Shown here piece after piece: positions 21,407 through 32,168 of a DNA stretch of 64,000 bases. Each line of letters opens with the position of its first letter. The stretch's first letter is position 1. The position numbers and the translations under genes are program-made. The notes under the pieces were generated by a model, which ran no database searches, was not told the origin of the DNA, and saw only the letters and a program-made list of their open reading frames with translations. The stretch covers positions 590,585-654,584 of the forward strand of contig UYJD01000003.1 of assembly GCA_900618795.1 (NCBI GenBank). Reading direction: 5' to 3'. The DNA comes from Cyanodermella asteris. Its lineage: Eukaryota; Ascomycota; Lecanoromycetes; Ostropales; Stictidaceae.

Positions 21407-22750
21407 ATGGAAGATCCCTTCCTCGATTCCCCGCCTGCCAGGTCTTCCCAATTCGATCTAACAACACTCATGTCGGTTTCTCCCATGGTCGCGAGGCCAA
21501 CAGAGGCCGGTCGGAGTCCATATGAGAGGTCATCAGCTAGACCCTTGAGTGTGCGGACAGGCTCAAAAGATATGAGTAACAAGAGCATCAAGGAGGGGGA
21601 GATTGAAGACGCGGCTTCCGTTGCAGGTGATCTCAACGCACAGACAAGGTTGAAATATGTAAAAGGTACGCGCGCTTCCTTGAGAAGATTGTTGAGCTTG
21701 TTTGCTGAACTTGAGGCAGGCAAATTCCTTGGCGAAGGTACTTATGCCAACGTCTATGCTTGCCACCTGAGAGACGATCCGAAGCAGAAGTTCGCCATCA
21801 AGAAAATGAAGATTGGCGAACACGACCAGGGCATCTCGCTATCAGCAATCCGCGAAGTGCAGTTCCTCCAGGAGCTATCACATCCGAACATTGTCCGCCT
21901 CCACGACGTCTTCTCCAGCAAGGACCAAAACATCAACCTCGTGATCGAGCTCCTTCCCCTCGGCGATCTCGAAGGGCTCATCAAAGACGCGCCCAATCCG
22001 GCAAAGGGCTACCCCGGCACGACGTACAGCAGCGCCGACATCAAAGCCTGGATGGGGATGCTCGGCCGGGGCATCTGGTACTGCCACGAGAACTTTGTGC
22101 TACACCGCGACATCAAGCCCAACAACCTGATGTTCTCGCCGGACGGCGAGCTCAAGCTGGCAGATTTCGGTCTCGCGCGGTCGATAGCGGATCCGTTCGT
22201 CAAGATGTCCTTCAACACCATAACCAGATGGTACCGGCCCCCGGAGCTCTTCTACGGTGCACGATTCTACAACGGCGCCGTCGACATGTGGTCCGTGGGC
22301 TGCGTGTTTGCGGAGCTCTTTCTCAGGATCCCGTACATGGCCGGCATGTCCGATACGGATCAGATCAGCATCATCCAGAAAGCTATCGGGACGCCGAACG
22401 AGCTGAATTGGCCGGGGGTCACTTCTCTCGATAACTACACGGCGCTCCAGCAGCCTCAGCCCGTCCGGACAAAGGCCGAATTCATGCAGACCTTTGGAAG
22501 CGGAGGCTCGGATGGAGTTGATCTGCTCATGTGGTGCTTTAGGCTGGATCCGCGGAAGAGGTGCACGGCACGTCAGTTCCTGGAGCACAGATACTGGACA
22601 AGTGAGCCTCGCCCTACTCGCAGGGAAGATCTCCCAAAGAAAGGAGGCGGCATCAAAAAGATGGCAGAAGCCCTTGCCCGTCGCGGCGGCGAACTACCCT
22701 CTCAGAGAGATCCCGTTGCCCGAAAGCTGGACTTTGGTGCCAGCAGGTAG
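21407..22750 (+). CDS. TFIIH-type cyclin-dependent kinase (CDK7/Kin28)
   Basis: Two exons (21407-21665, 21720-22750) separated by a 54-nt intron give 429 residues. Removing the intron restores the glycine loop (KFLGEGTYANVY). Other landmarks are FAIKKMK (ATP lysine), the cyclin-binding helix GISLSAIRE, HRDIKPNNLMF (catalytic loop), DFGLAR, and TRWYRPPELF. Sequence after the catalytic loop follows Kin28/CDK7 closely (KAWMGMLGRGIWYCHENF, LRIPYMAG). The family phosphorylates the RNA polymerase II C-terminal repeat within TFIIH and can activate other CDKs. The N-terminus before the kinase domain is about 85 residues and disordered, longer than in yeast Kin28. The residue aligned with the activating T-loop threonine appears to be serine, and APE is PPE. 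Confidence 0.92.
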   Translation: MEDPFLDSPPARSSQFDLTTLMSVSPMVARPTEAGRSPYERSSARPLSVRTGSKDMSNKSIKEGEIEDAASVAGDLNAQTRLKYVKGTRASLRRLLSLFAELEAGKFLGEGTYANVYACHLRDDPKQKFAIKKMKIGEHDQGISLSAIREVQFLQELSHPNIVRLHDVFSSKDQNINLVIELLPLGDLEGLIKDAPNPAKGYPGTTYSSADIKAWMGMLGRGIWYCHENFVLHRDIKPNNLMFSPDGELKLADFGLARSIADPFVKMSFNTITRWYRPPELFYGARFYNGAVDMWSVGCVFAELFLRIPYMAGMSDTDQISIIQKAIGTPNELNWPGVTSLDNYTALQQPQPVRTKAEFMQTFGSGGSDGVDLLMWCFRLDPRKRCTARQFLEHRYWTSEPRPTRREDLPKKGGGIKKMAEALARRGGELPSQRDPVARKLDFGASR

Positions 22751-25216
22751 CGTACTCGGGGGTGATGCTCTACGTACGCGTCCCGCTGTCCATTATGCTA
22801 TAACGGGAGGGCATGACGAAACAGGACAGACGTGGCTCAGATTCGCCCAACCGACCCACATACGCAAGACGATGATCCAGGTTCTGCCGTTCTGGCCCCT
22901 CAGCCGTCCAAAACTCAGCCTAGTCGCGCGGACTCGCATTTCCCACGTGGTACCTGCGCACGGCATCTGAACTAATCGAGCATATACGCCTTACGATGTC
23001 TCAGACGACACACGACTCTGGACACATATTGCTGCCCAAGGACCCTCAATCATCTCCACACGCCGAAACCTCTCGTCGGCGTCTTCGGATTTCAATCACG
23101 ATGGCGATGCAGCATCACGAAACATCTCAGTACGTGTAGGTCAAACCTGTCAGCACGACCAGCAGGTAGGTGCCGACTCTACGGAACGGGCTGCTACACG
23201 CCACCGCGCCGCATCACACGAGTGGCACCATGTGGATCCTGCCACAGCTCTCTCACACACGATCCTGGCTGCAAGGAAACATCACAACGACCGCTTGGTC
23301 TGTGGCATGGGCGGCTCAAAAGGGCGTCAAATCTGTAACATGAATGACTGCTGTACGTACGCCTACCTGCCTTTGACGAATTTACATCTTGGCGATCAAC
23401 ATGTTCACGTCTGATCCGGGGGCCCGTTCACAGGCTTAGCCGAGCGAGCCGAAAAGTCCAAGTTCGTGCGTGTGAGCCTTTCGGATTTATGGTCGCATGT
23501 CGACCAGTTCGGAGTTGTGTAAGCAGCCAGTCAACGGCCTTGAACCTTTTTGAGGCCCTGCATGGAAGTGATGGAACACGACACTAGCATGCTTGGGGTT
23601 AGCGATCGGCGGTTCTGGACGTACCTAGCGTCGACGATCGCACAATGCCGTTAGAGCAGGACACCAGACATGCAGGTGGGCCTCTGCGCACATCGAATCG
23701 GCGGAGTCCTTGTGATCCACTTTCTACCAGCTGCGCGGGTCCCTACTCCCTAGATAACGACATAAGAATACACGCGTGTTTATTCACATTGCCACATCCC
23801 AATTTGTACTTTACCTTTAAGCCCGCCTGGCATGCTACTTTCCGCGCTCAAGAAACAGTTTTTTCTCTCGTCTGCCACCGCCGCGGCGGACCTTAAGCCG
23901 AAGTCGCAGTCGCACGAGCGTTACCGAGAAGCTCGCGGAAGAGCTTACCACCCCCCTTTGATGCGGTCGAATAAGCTTTAGACGGGGATTCTATCCCGCC
24001 AGAGCCGGCCCGATGGGTTGTCTGCTCACTAACCGGCGTCGCCACGGACGCCTTCCGACGGTGCATTGGGAGGGTGTTCCCGCAGTGCGTACCGGCGGAG
24101 CTGCCTGAACAAAAACCAAAAAAATAAAAATTGGCGCGGGGGAGATTGGAAGCAAAAGCTCCAACAAGGCATGTGTATGTATATGGAGATTCAAAGTTCA
24201 CGGAGGAAGCGAACAATAACATTGTTCAGCTTTTCCTATACCGTGTGTAAGCTGCGATGTCGGACAAGAAGATGCTCCGGGGGTTGGGTCGAAAGGTGAC
24301 GACAAGCCACAAGATGCTTCGTGCCAAGAGCGGTTGTCAGGTGACTGGAAATTGCTGCGGACAGGGGTCAACTGGGTTTCTTTTCTTTTGGGAACAACAA
24401 AAGATGAAACTTCGGATGGCACGGCGCCCTGACTCTTTTCACGTTCCTGGAAATGGGGTGACCGACATTATTATTGCGAAACGACCCAAGGACCTGCCTT
24501 TTTGCTCACCCTGGCCGTATTTCGTGATTGGGTGGCGATGCTTTGGAAATGTTGAAACGATTTCATAAGCACTGCTGGCGGCAATGTCACTGGCGATGGG
24601 ATGCATACGAAGGCGTGTATTGCTGCATGAAACTGCACGCGACATGCTGTGCTCCTCCTTGCTTATCGAAATTGCTGTGAGTGTATCGATTGATAGGTGT
24701 GGCTATCCCTGTTCGTGGGAATGGCAGTCGCGAGAAGTACCATTAACAAGGCTTTCGCTTCTTGACCGCCAAAACCTCATTTCAAGTCCAGGATCTAACA
24801 GTATGTTGTTCAGAGGCTCGCAGCCTCGCCTCAGGCATCTCACAATCATTGGCTGCAGGCCAGCGCACATCAAGAGGGCCCTCCGGTTCCAGAGGCGACA
24901 ACAAACTCAGAGTACCATCGGCGCCGAATAATTGGTGTTCCAGCAACTTGCAAAGTTGCTGCGAAAGTGTATGTGACGCCGCCACCAGCGACGAGGCTTT
25001 TGGCTGCTGCTTGCACGAGCATCAACAACGCGAGGTCACTTTCTACTGGCTGCGTCACAGATGAGAGCCGCTCCACACTCTGACGGGGCCCATCACATCC
25101 CCCTTTCGGGCGGTCGCCCACCAACCGTGTGTGCCAGAGGGGATCGGCCCCTTTCTTAGTTTGACCGTCCAAGGATGTGATTCGTGCCGAAGCACCTTTT
25201 CACCTCTGCGAAAATC

Positions 25217-25456
25217 ATGAGCTCGGCCCAAGGGCAGGGGCAAGCTTTTCGAGGGCTCTTATCGACGTATCGCATGCCTACTCCATGGCCAGAATCATTG
25301 CATCTCCGAGGTTGGCTATGGTGCAGGTACTGTAGCCTGGGCCTGACAATTTGGACGCTCGCCGTGGTCGCGATTATTGTTGGCCGCGTCTATTTTCACA
25401 TGGTCGGCCCACTCCCTTTCATCGTCAGCAGCGCGAATCGTCCCCAAACCAATTAA
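25217..25456 (+). CDS. Possible small membrane protein (79 residues)
   Basis: An ATG-started frame (MSSAQGQGQAF) with one convincing hydrophobic helix (LGLTIWTLAVVAIIVG) and a hydrophilic tail, ending in TAA. No family is recognised. The frame lies in an otherwise empty region, and no splice or promoter signal distinguishes it from chance. Confidence 0.22.
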   Translation: MSSAQGQGQAFRGLLSTYRMPTPWPESLHLRGWLWCRYCSLGLTIWTLAVVAIIVGRVYFHMVGPLPFIVSSANRPQTN

Positions 25457-26290
25457 TTCATTTGAGCCCCTGGGATCATTCATCTGAGTGGCTGGGCCTC
25501 AGGTCGTATGAACCAACATGGCCCCAGACATGAGCTGGGCGATAACGAGGAGGCGCGTGGAAGACGGGAAGCCATGCGCTCAGGCGTTCCTATCGATATG
25601 GGTAGGTATCTATGCAATCCAGCTGCTTTGCATCTCACAAAGGCGTCAAGCATGAAGCCGTAGACAATACCATGGACGGTACGTACCTGACATGGGTCCG
25701 CGCATGGCGCATGCACGGAAGCAGTTCATGGCCAGGGCCGGGGCCACGGCCTGTGCAAAGCTCGGGTTTCTCTGTCCCCTAATAATAAGATTGTGTGTAG
25801 CACCGTCGCAGGCCGGAATGGCTCTTTGGTGGCCGGGAAGCAGGATAAGCTTGATGCTAGCAGGGAGCCCATGCTGGCGTGAGCAACGGCCGGCGTAGTG
25901 AACGCTGAGGAGCAAAGGAACACCCCCCGCAAGCAGTATTATCGTCCTTGGTCATGTGAGTACAATACTCGACGTACATCTTTTACACAGTGTAGCGTGC
26001 TCATGAACAAGTGCCCCTTGCGCTAGCAAAGCTGGGTGTGTATGGTCGGGGTGGGTCGACGAGCGGGTGACGCATGGTAGAGGTTCTATCCTCCGGGTGG
26101 GGTGCCCCTGGCAGCGATATGGAGTAGATGTGGCAGAGATAGGGTGTGGTGGTGGTGTGGATAGATTGGCCGCCGTGTGGAAATAATCGCAAGGCTTCTG
26201 TACATATGCAGCTTGACAGCTCGACGGCACGCAAGGAATAACCGTCTCCCGCCCTTGCGCCCAGTGATATCTCCGCAATAATCGAGTGCA

Positions 26291-26325
26291 AGCAAGTAAG
26301 TAAATAACTAAGTAAGTAAGTAAGG
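26291..26325. repeat. AAGT tetranucleotide microsatellite
   Basis: Imperfect tandem AAGT/TAAG units, interrupted once by an AAATAAC segment, lie in the gene-poor region upstream of the kinesin. Confidence 0.8.
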
Positions 26326-27379
26326 TTACGTTTCAGGGCAGCAGCAGCACCTCCACCAACGCCCCTGGCCTGGACACGGCAGCCGAGCACCAATGAAGCG
26401 GCGAAGATTGCGGCCGGCGTTGCTCTGATTACCCTACTCGACTGCATTCTCGTCGTCGACTGCAGCTCATATCCCTGTTTCCTCTCTCCCCTCGTCTCCA
26501 GAGTCTGTACAATCGACTCGTCGCCCTCCTGTTCTCGCTGCTCGTCGAGCTACAGCAGCCACCCTTCACCCGGCACTCTTGCACGTTCCTGCGCAGGCGC
26601 CAGAGAGCTTCCATTCTTTTGCCCTCCATCGCAATCCTTGCTCTGCGTGTCTTTGCGCGAGAAGGGCACGGCAGAGACATACCGCGTTCGTTGAAGCCGG
26701 TCCAACACCGCATCCTTGACCTCGTCGGATTTCCGACTCTTGCAGCTGCATCATCCCCATCATCAGCAACGTCTTTCCTCATCTCCCTTGTCGCTTCCTT
26801 CGCCCCAGCGACCCACAGCGCCTCCGCCGTCAATCCCGCACCTGGCTGGCAGTCCATTTCGGCTCCGCTGAACCCTGGTATCGAGCAGCTCCCTTGCATC
26901 CTTCTACAGACGACTTCTTGTTCTGGCCTGTCACCCACGCTGAGCTGGCCGTGCGACCACCACTGATTCACTGCTTCCGAATCATCTCCCTCAATCTCCC
27001 CGGAGCCCTGCAACTCCTCTCGCAATTTGATCCTCTCTATACTGCACGGACACGCACGCCTCACTGCACCGGCACGAACCCCTGCAAAGTGCAAAGCAAT
27101 CGTCCGCCGGTTTCTGACAGCTACCCCGTGCTACCCACGGCGCCGGCACCCCACGCGCTACCACTCACAACCACCTTGTCGTCCTACGCGCCGGTATTCT
27201 GCTAGTTTGGGTAGACCAGCTTGACTAGTATGGCACACACCTCGTAGACGACCTGATAGGTACGGATTGCGGGAGCCGAAAAGCTTGGAAGATTCGGCAA
27301 GAATCGCAAAAAGACGCGGCGTGTAGCGCAGCTATACTTGCGCATCTTGTCCCTCAATATCCAACTACACATTTGCACC

Positions 27380-30300
27380 ATGGCGACCTCGACATTGCCA
27401 CGGCCGTCGCTGCCACCTTCACCAAGCGGTGGCCCTCCCACTGCGCCACTGCCTTCTTTGCCGGCAAAGAAGTCCAAGACTCGGAAAAGTCTTCCTGCTC
27501 CCTCAACACGATCGTCGATTGCATCGGTTGCCTCGATGCCTGCGACGCCTACGCCCTCCAAGATTCGAGCCTCCTCTTCTTCAATTCCACACTCTACAAT
27601 TCCCTCTCGCACGGTAACTCCGACTCCTCTACATGCTCACAAACGATCTATCGCTCTCCAACCCTCGCAGTCAAGCGAAGCCCAGGAAGAGATGCCCAAG
27701 ACTTTACGAAAGACACTTTCCCTTGCCTCGTTCCCACAGCCCCCAAAGCCACTCTCTAAGATAGGGCGGCCATCTTTGGGAATCAACACCTTTGGGGAAC
27801 GTGCTTCCGGCTCATCTACACCCGCGGAAGGGACCAGACCACATACCCCGTCATCTGCAAGCCTGCCCCGGTCGAAGAAAACCAAGAGTCACTCTGCTTC
27901 ATCGACTTTACACAACTCGTACAAGGGTACCTCGGGTACGAGCCTGCTTGATGGCAACGCGGATACCGTGCCCGTCGCATCTCGACGTTCTGGTAGTGAC
28001 GGCATCAACAGCGCTGGCAGCCCTGCTCGAAGCCGAAGCTCTTCCGCCGAAGGATCGTATTCCACAACTGCGACAACGTTCGAAGATGCTGATGACACCA
28101 GGGATCAAGACTCCGACGGCTCTTCAAAGCAGAAGGACGGAAAGGACGGAGGAAATGTGGTCATCAGCGTTCGAGTTCGTCCAAATGCCGAATCTGATGC
28201 TACGGCGGAAGGAGACTGGATGGTCGAAGGGAAGAACAATCTCATCAGCTATCGGGGGAAAGAAGGTGGTGAATATTACTACGACAACGTTTTCGCATCG
28301 CGCGATAACAACGGACGTGTGTATGATGCCTGCGCACGACGCCTCGTTCGCCGGGTCATGGAAGGTTTTCACGGCACCGTCTTTGCATATGGCATGACAG
28401 GCACCGGAAAGACGTTCTCCATGCAGGGCACGCAATCATCACCTGGTGTGATCCCTAGAGCTGTCTCGGATATTTTCGCCTACATTCGCGAAACGCCACA
28501 TCGCGAGTTCCTACTACGAGTGAGCTACTTGGAAATCTACAACGAGGAGATACGCGATCTGTTGATTCCCATCAGCCCCGAGAGCGGACCCGGATCCATC
28601 AAAGCCGAAAAGATTAAACTGCGAGAGGACAACAGAGGCAATGTGTATGCCACACCACTCAAGGAAGAAATCGTTCAGAGTACAAATCAGCTGATGCAGG
28701 TCATCCTCAAGGGAGACAAGTCAAGACGTGTGGGTGCGACGCAGTTCAACAGCCACAGTTCCCGAAGTCACGCAATAGTTCAGATTGTTGTTGAAAGTCG
28801 CGAACGTGGCGTTGGCGAAACTGCGGAAGGCGGCAATCGCAAGACGACCGTAGCTCCTGGAGGCGTGCGAGTGTCGCAGCTCAGCCTCATCGATTTGGCT
28901 GGCTCGGAGCGAGCTGCCGAGGACAAAACCAGACGAGTCGAAGGTGCCCACATCAACAAGAGCTTGCTCACCCTCGGTACCGTGATTTCTCGGCTTTCTG
29001 GCGACAAAGATGGCAAAGATAAGGACGGCAAACATCTTCCATACAGAGACAGCAAACTCACCCGACTCCTGCAGCCTGCTCTCTCCGGAAACTCGCTCAT
29101 CTCAATTCTCTGCACTATTCAGATCGGTTCCAAAGCTGGTACTGCCGCGACCGCTGCAACGCACACCGGCGAGACCCTCAACACGCTCAAGTTCGCTGCC
29201 CGTGCCCGCAACAACATTGTCAGTCATGCCAAGAAAGCCGAGGAAGCTGGTCCTGGTGATGGCCAACACTCTGCACTCCTCGAAAGGTACAGGCAAGAAA
29301 TTGCAAGCCTTCGAAGTCAGCTTGAAACGCAGGCAATCATGCAGGCAGAGAAGCAGGAAAAGGAGCTTGAGCAAGAGGTGCATCACAGACATGAAGAGCA
29401 GCTGCTCGAAATGCAACTCGCTCGAACCGCGCTTAGAGAGCGAATCGAACACCTGAACCAATTGATTCTCAGCTCGAGATCGATTGGCGTGAACGATACG
29501 CGAGCTAGCATGATGAGCACATCCTCACGGCTCACCTCTTTCTATGGTAGTGAGGCTGGTTCGAGGACCGTTCGCTCTTCGGCAAGCGTTGCCACACTGC
29601 AGACTTTGACCCGCAACCCTTCAGTCAAGTCCTTCCAAACAATAGGCTCGCATCTAAACGCCCTTCGATCGCCGCACATGTCGACGTATATGGAGAACTC
29701 GCCCATCTCACCCGGTGACAATGACGGGCTATCGATGGCGGCGTATACCGCTGACGAGACCGCTGCTCTTGAGTCGCAAGTCAAAGCACTACAGTCGGAT
29801 ATTGCCGACAAGAATCGATATATCAACACGCTCGAGCAACGGTTACTCAAAGCGAGGCGCACGTCCCACGGCCGGCTGTCGCAAGTCTCATCGCCGCTCG
29901 CCAGTGTCAGCGAAAGGGACACCGAGATTGCTGATCTCAGAGCTCAACTCGAAGACCGAGATCGCAGCATTGCTGAGTTGAAGGCACAAAATCGAACATT
30001 AACTAATAGTCTGATGTTGATGAGCCCCGACCAAGCTTCGAATCCCTCTTCGGCCTTCCCGCCGACACCCACGGCCGCCCATGAGATTAGCAAGCACTCT
30101 ACCAAGGACAGCACCGGTAGCCTGGACAGTGGTGCGTCACTCTCGCCTGTCGAAACACCGGGCTCCACCACGGCTCTGAGACGATCTGCGCTTTCCCGTC
30201 TCGAATCCGGCACCACTCCCGCAGCCATCTCTACTGCATCGAGCTTTTCTAGCCTGCGCACCGCTGTGACGACACTTCCTCCTAGTGAGCTGCCGCCACA

Positions 30301-30670
30301 GCCACCAGTGCCGGCTCTTCATCGTAAATCTGTTGATGAGGTCACCAAGATGCTGGATAAGATGCTCGAGGACAGCGTTGAACGGGGCACAGCAAGCAAG
30401 TCACGAAGCGGAAGCATTCCTGCCTCTGGACGGGAGGGTCACGAGTCTCGCGACCGCCGTCAGCACAGCATGGGGAATGTACCCACCGTGGCCAGTCTTG
30501 ATAGGATGAGGCGCCAAAGTCAGGTTGGCGAGAACAGAAAGAGCTTTGGCTCACAAGAGCCGACACCGAAGCTCGAGTCTGCGAAATTTGGTGAAGACGA
30601 CAAGTCTGAGCCAGTTCACGGTTTCGGCAAGGACCCCGTCGGTCTGGGCCTCGAGGGCGTGACTACCTAA
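27380..30670 (+). CDS. kipA: Kinesin-7 family motor (KipA/Tea2/Kip2-like)
   Basis: An intronless frame of 1096 residues; the ATG at 27380 sits in a CACCATGG context. The first about 255 residues are Ser/Pro/Thr-rich and basic, as in the Kip2/Tea2/KipA group. The motor follows: VVISVRVRP, the P-loop GMTGTGKT (338-345), switch I NSHSSRSHA (about 457) and switch II DLAGSERA (505). A neck and coiled coil (ERYRQEIASLRSQLETQ and onwards) are followed by further coiled-coil pieces around residues 795-885 and a disordered Ser/Pro-rich tail. Members are plus-end-directed motors that carry polarity and microtubule-plus-end factors to hyphal tips. The SKIR/SKIG sequences in the basic N-terminus could serve EB1 binding only loosely; no clear SxIP motif was confirmed. 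Confidence 0.93.
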   Translation: MATSTLPRPSLPPSPSGGPPTAPLPSLPAKKSKTRKSLPAPSTRSSIASVASMPATPTPSKIRASSSSIPHSTIPSRTVTPTPLHAHKRSIALQPSQSSEAQEEMPKTLRKTLSLASFPQPPKPLSKIGRPSLGINTFGERASGSSTPAEGTRPHTPSSASLPRSKKTKSHSASSTLHNSYKGTSGTSLLDGNADTVPVASRRSGSDGINSAGSPARSRSSSAEGSYSTTATTFEDADDTRDQDSDGSSKQKDGKDGGNVVISVRVRPNAESDATAEGDWMVEGKNNLISYRGKEGGEYYYDNVFASRDNNGRVYDACARRLVRRVMEGFHGTVFAYGMTGTGKTFSMQGTQSSPGVIPRAVSDIFAYIRETPHREFLLRVSYLEIYNEEIRDLLIPISPESGPGSIKAEKIKLREDNRGNVYATPLKEEIVQSTNQLMQVILKGDKSRRVGATQFNSHSSRSHAIVQIVVESRERGVGETAEGGNRKTTVAPGGVRVSQLSLIDLAGSERAAEDKTRRVEGAHINKSLLTLGTVISRLSGDKDGKDKDGKHLPYRDSKLTRLLQPALSGNSLISILCTIQIGSKAGTAATAATHTGETLNTLKFAARARNNIVSHAKKAEEAGPGDGQHSALLERYRQEIASLRSQLETQAIMQAEKQEKELEQEVHHRHEEQLLEMQLARTALRERIEHLNQLILSSRSIGVNDTRASMMSTSSRLTSFYGSEAGSRTVRSSASVATLQTLTRNPSVKSFQTIGSHLNALRSPHMSTYMENSPISPGDNDGLSMAAYTADETAALESQVKALQSDIADKNRYINTLEQRLLKARRTSHGRLSQVSSPLASVSERDTEIADLRAQLEDRDRSIAELKAQNRTLTNSLMLMSPDQASNPSSAFPPTPTAAHEISKHSTKDSTGSLDSGASLSPVETPGSTTALRRSALSRLESGTTPAAISTASSFSSLRTAVTTLPPSELPPQPPVPALHRKSVDEVTKMLDKMLEDSVERGTASKSRSGSIPASGREGHESRDRRQHSMGNVPTVASLDRMRRQSQVGENRKSFGSQEPTPKLESAKFGEDDKSEPVHGFGKDPVGLGLEGVTT

Positions 30671-31871
30671 GGATAGGTGGTGAGCTCGGTCCATGACCAG
30701 CACAGTACCCGGCTGGCTGGCTCTAGTGCTTCCGTGCTCCTTTGCACAAGATTTGATGAGCTGCGACCCTCGAGTCATCGCACCTTTATTTGAACGGCAT
30801 TTCTTCCACGGCGTTTATTCTGTCACTGGGTGCACGACATTATTGCATCAGCGAACCCAACGGTCTGTTTCAACACTTGTTCACACATTTTTGCTTGACC
30901 TTTGTTTGGAAGAACGAACTTCGCGGCAACGCGTTGTACAACACACACTCTAGTCAGGTGCCTGGAGTTTATAATGACCTTTGTGGATGACCCGGGATAA
31001 CCGGGTGGGGAGAGCGTGGTAACGGGAGCGAGTTGGAAGACCTGAAGAAACGACAGAGCGATCGAAACTGAGCACACAGAGACGACTACTACAAGAAGTT
31101 TTTGAACTTTCCTTTTGTTTGGCAGGACGGAATGATGGTTGCATCTCTGGACTCATCCGTTTCGCTATCGGGATTCGATCAGAGCTTGAGCAGACTAAAA
31201 AAAAAATGCATTAGCAGTCAAGAAGTACGGGCGGGATCGAGAAAGCACTGGGCCCTGTCTTCAACGGCTCACGATCCTGGCTAGGCCTACAAGGAGAAGG
31301 ACAGATTCACATTTGTTTGCATTGCTTTCCTAGCATTCTGTTACGCCGACGAACGAAAAGGTCGTACATAGCATCAGCGAAAGTCCTTCCGGTCCATTTC
31401 CCCTTAAGGGATAGAGATACCAATTTGAATTTTAGTCACAGCTATTCAAACCAAACTTGTTTCTCTCATGACACATGTAGTCCTCCTGGAAGTCAAAAAC
31501 GTCGCCTTAGCACGCGTTGCCTTTTTACGCGCTCGTTACAAACAAGAAAGGGGGGAGTATTGACGTGAGTCTCCGCTGACCGCCGGCCACCCGATCCACA
31601 CCACATCAGTAATGAGACGACCTTTTAGGGCACGCTCACGGCACGGCAATGTAAGCTGACACCCACAACGCCCCTTTCGGCGAAGACCCTTTTCTCCCAA
31701 GTCCCTACGAGAGCCCCCCCCCCTGTTTATTACTTACCGTCACGATCACGAGGATGGACTTGTGGCCTTCCTTCGTGAGGAGGTGGGTGAGGGTGAGGGT
31801 GCGGTGCGGCTGCTCGGTCGTGCCGCTGGCCTCTGGCCTCTTCTCACCGTGTTCCGTACAGAACCCGGTCT

Positions 31872-32168
31872 TGGGGGGTGGTGGTGGTGGTGGTGGAGGG
31901 GAGGGAGATCTCTACAAGCCACGGCTCGGAACAGTTCTTGGGAGTTGGGGGGGAGGGGGGCGCCATCAAATTCACGGCTCGTCTCACGAGGCCCTGGGTC
32001 AGACCGCTTGTACTCGCGTTGGTAAAACCCCCTGAATCCTCTCCCCCTCCCACGCATTCGATAGATGGTTTTCCGTAAAGCAGCAAAGCCAACTTGTACG
32101 CGTCCCTCGCCCTTCGCCCGGATCGAGAGAATGGAACCTGAGCCGGAGTCGGGCGACTGGGGGGGGGG
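31872..32168 (+). repeat. G-rich cluster with GGT repeat
   Basis: The plus strand has a GGT repeat flanked by G runs (31872-31905), a second G-run block (about 31946-31960) and a run of about nine Gs near 32160. Each block could fold as a G-quadruplex. Matching CT-rich sequence lies on the minus strand. No gene is assigned here. Confidence 0.6.

Larger units (their letters stand above)
22751..27379. other. Gene-poor stretch of 4.6 kb
   Basis: No recognisable protein gene is visible between the CDK7-like kinase and the kinesin. Open frames are short or overlapping and without motifs. The part from about 26430 to 27379 is strongly pyrimidine-rich on the plus strand and probably is the kinesin promoter and long 5' UTR. 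A small possible membrane-peptide frame at 25217 and a microsatellite at 26291 are listed separately. Confidence 0.4.

Noticed and set aside
26429-27094. 221-codon minus-strand frame upstream of the kinesin
   Set aside because: It is the complement of a pyrimidine-rich leader, which removes stops; no motif is seen.
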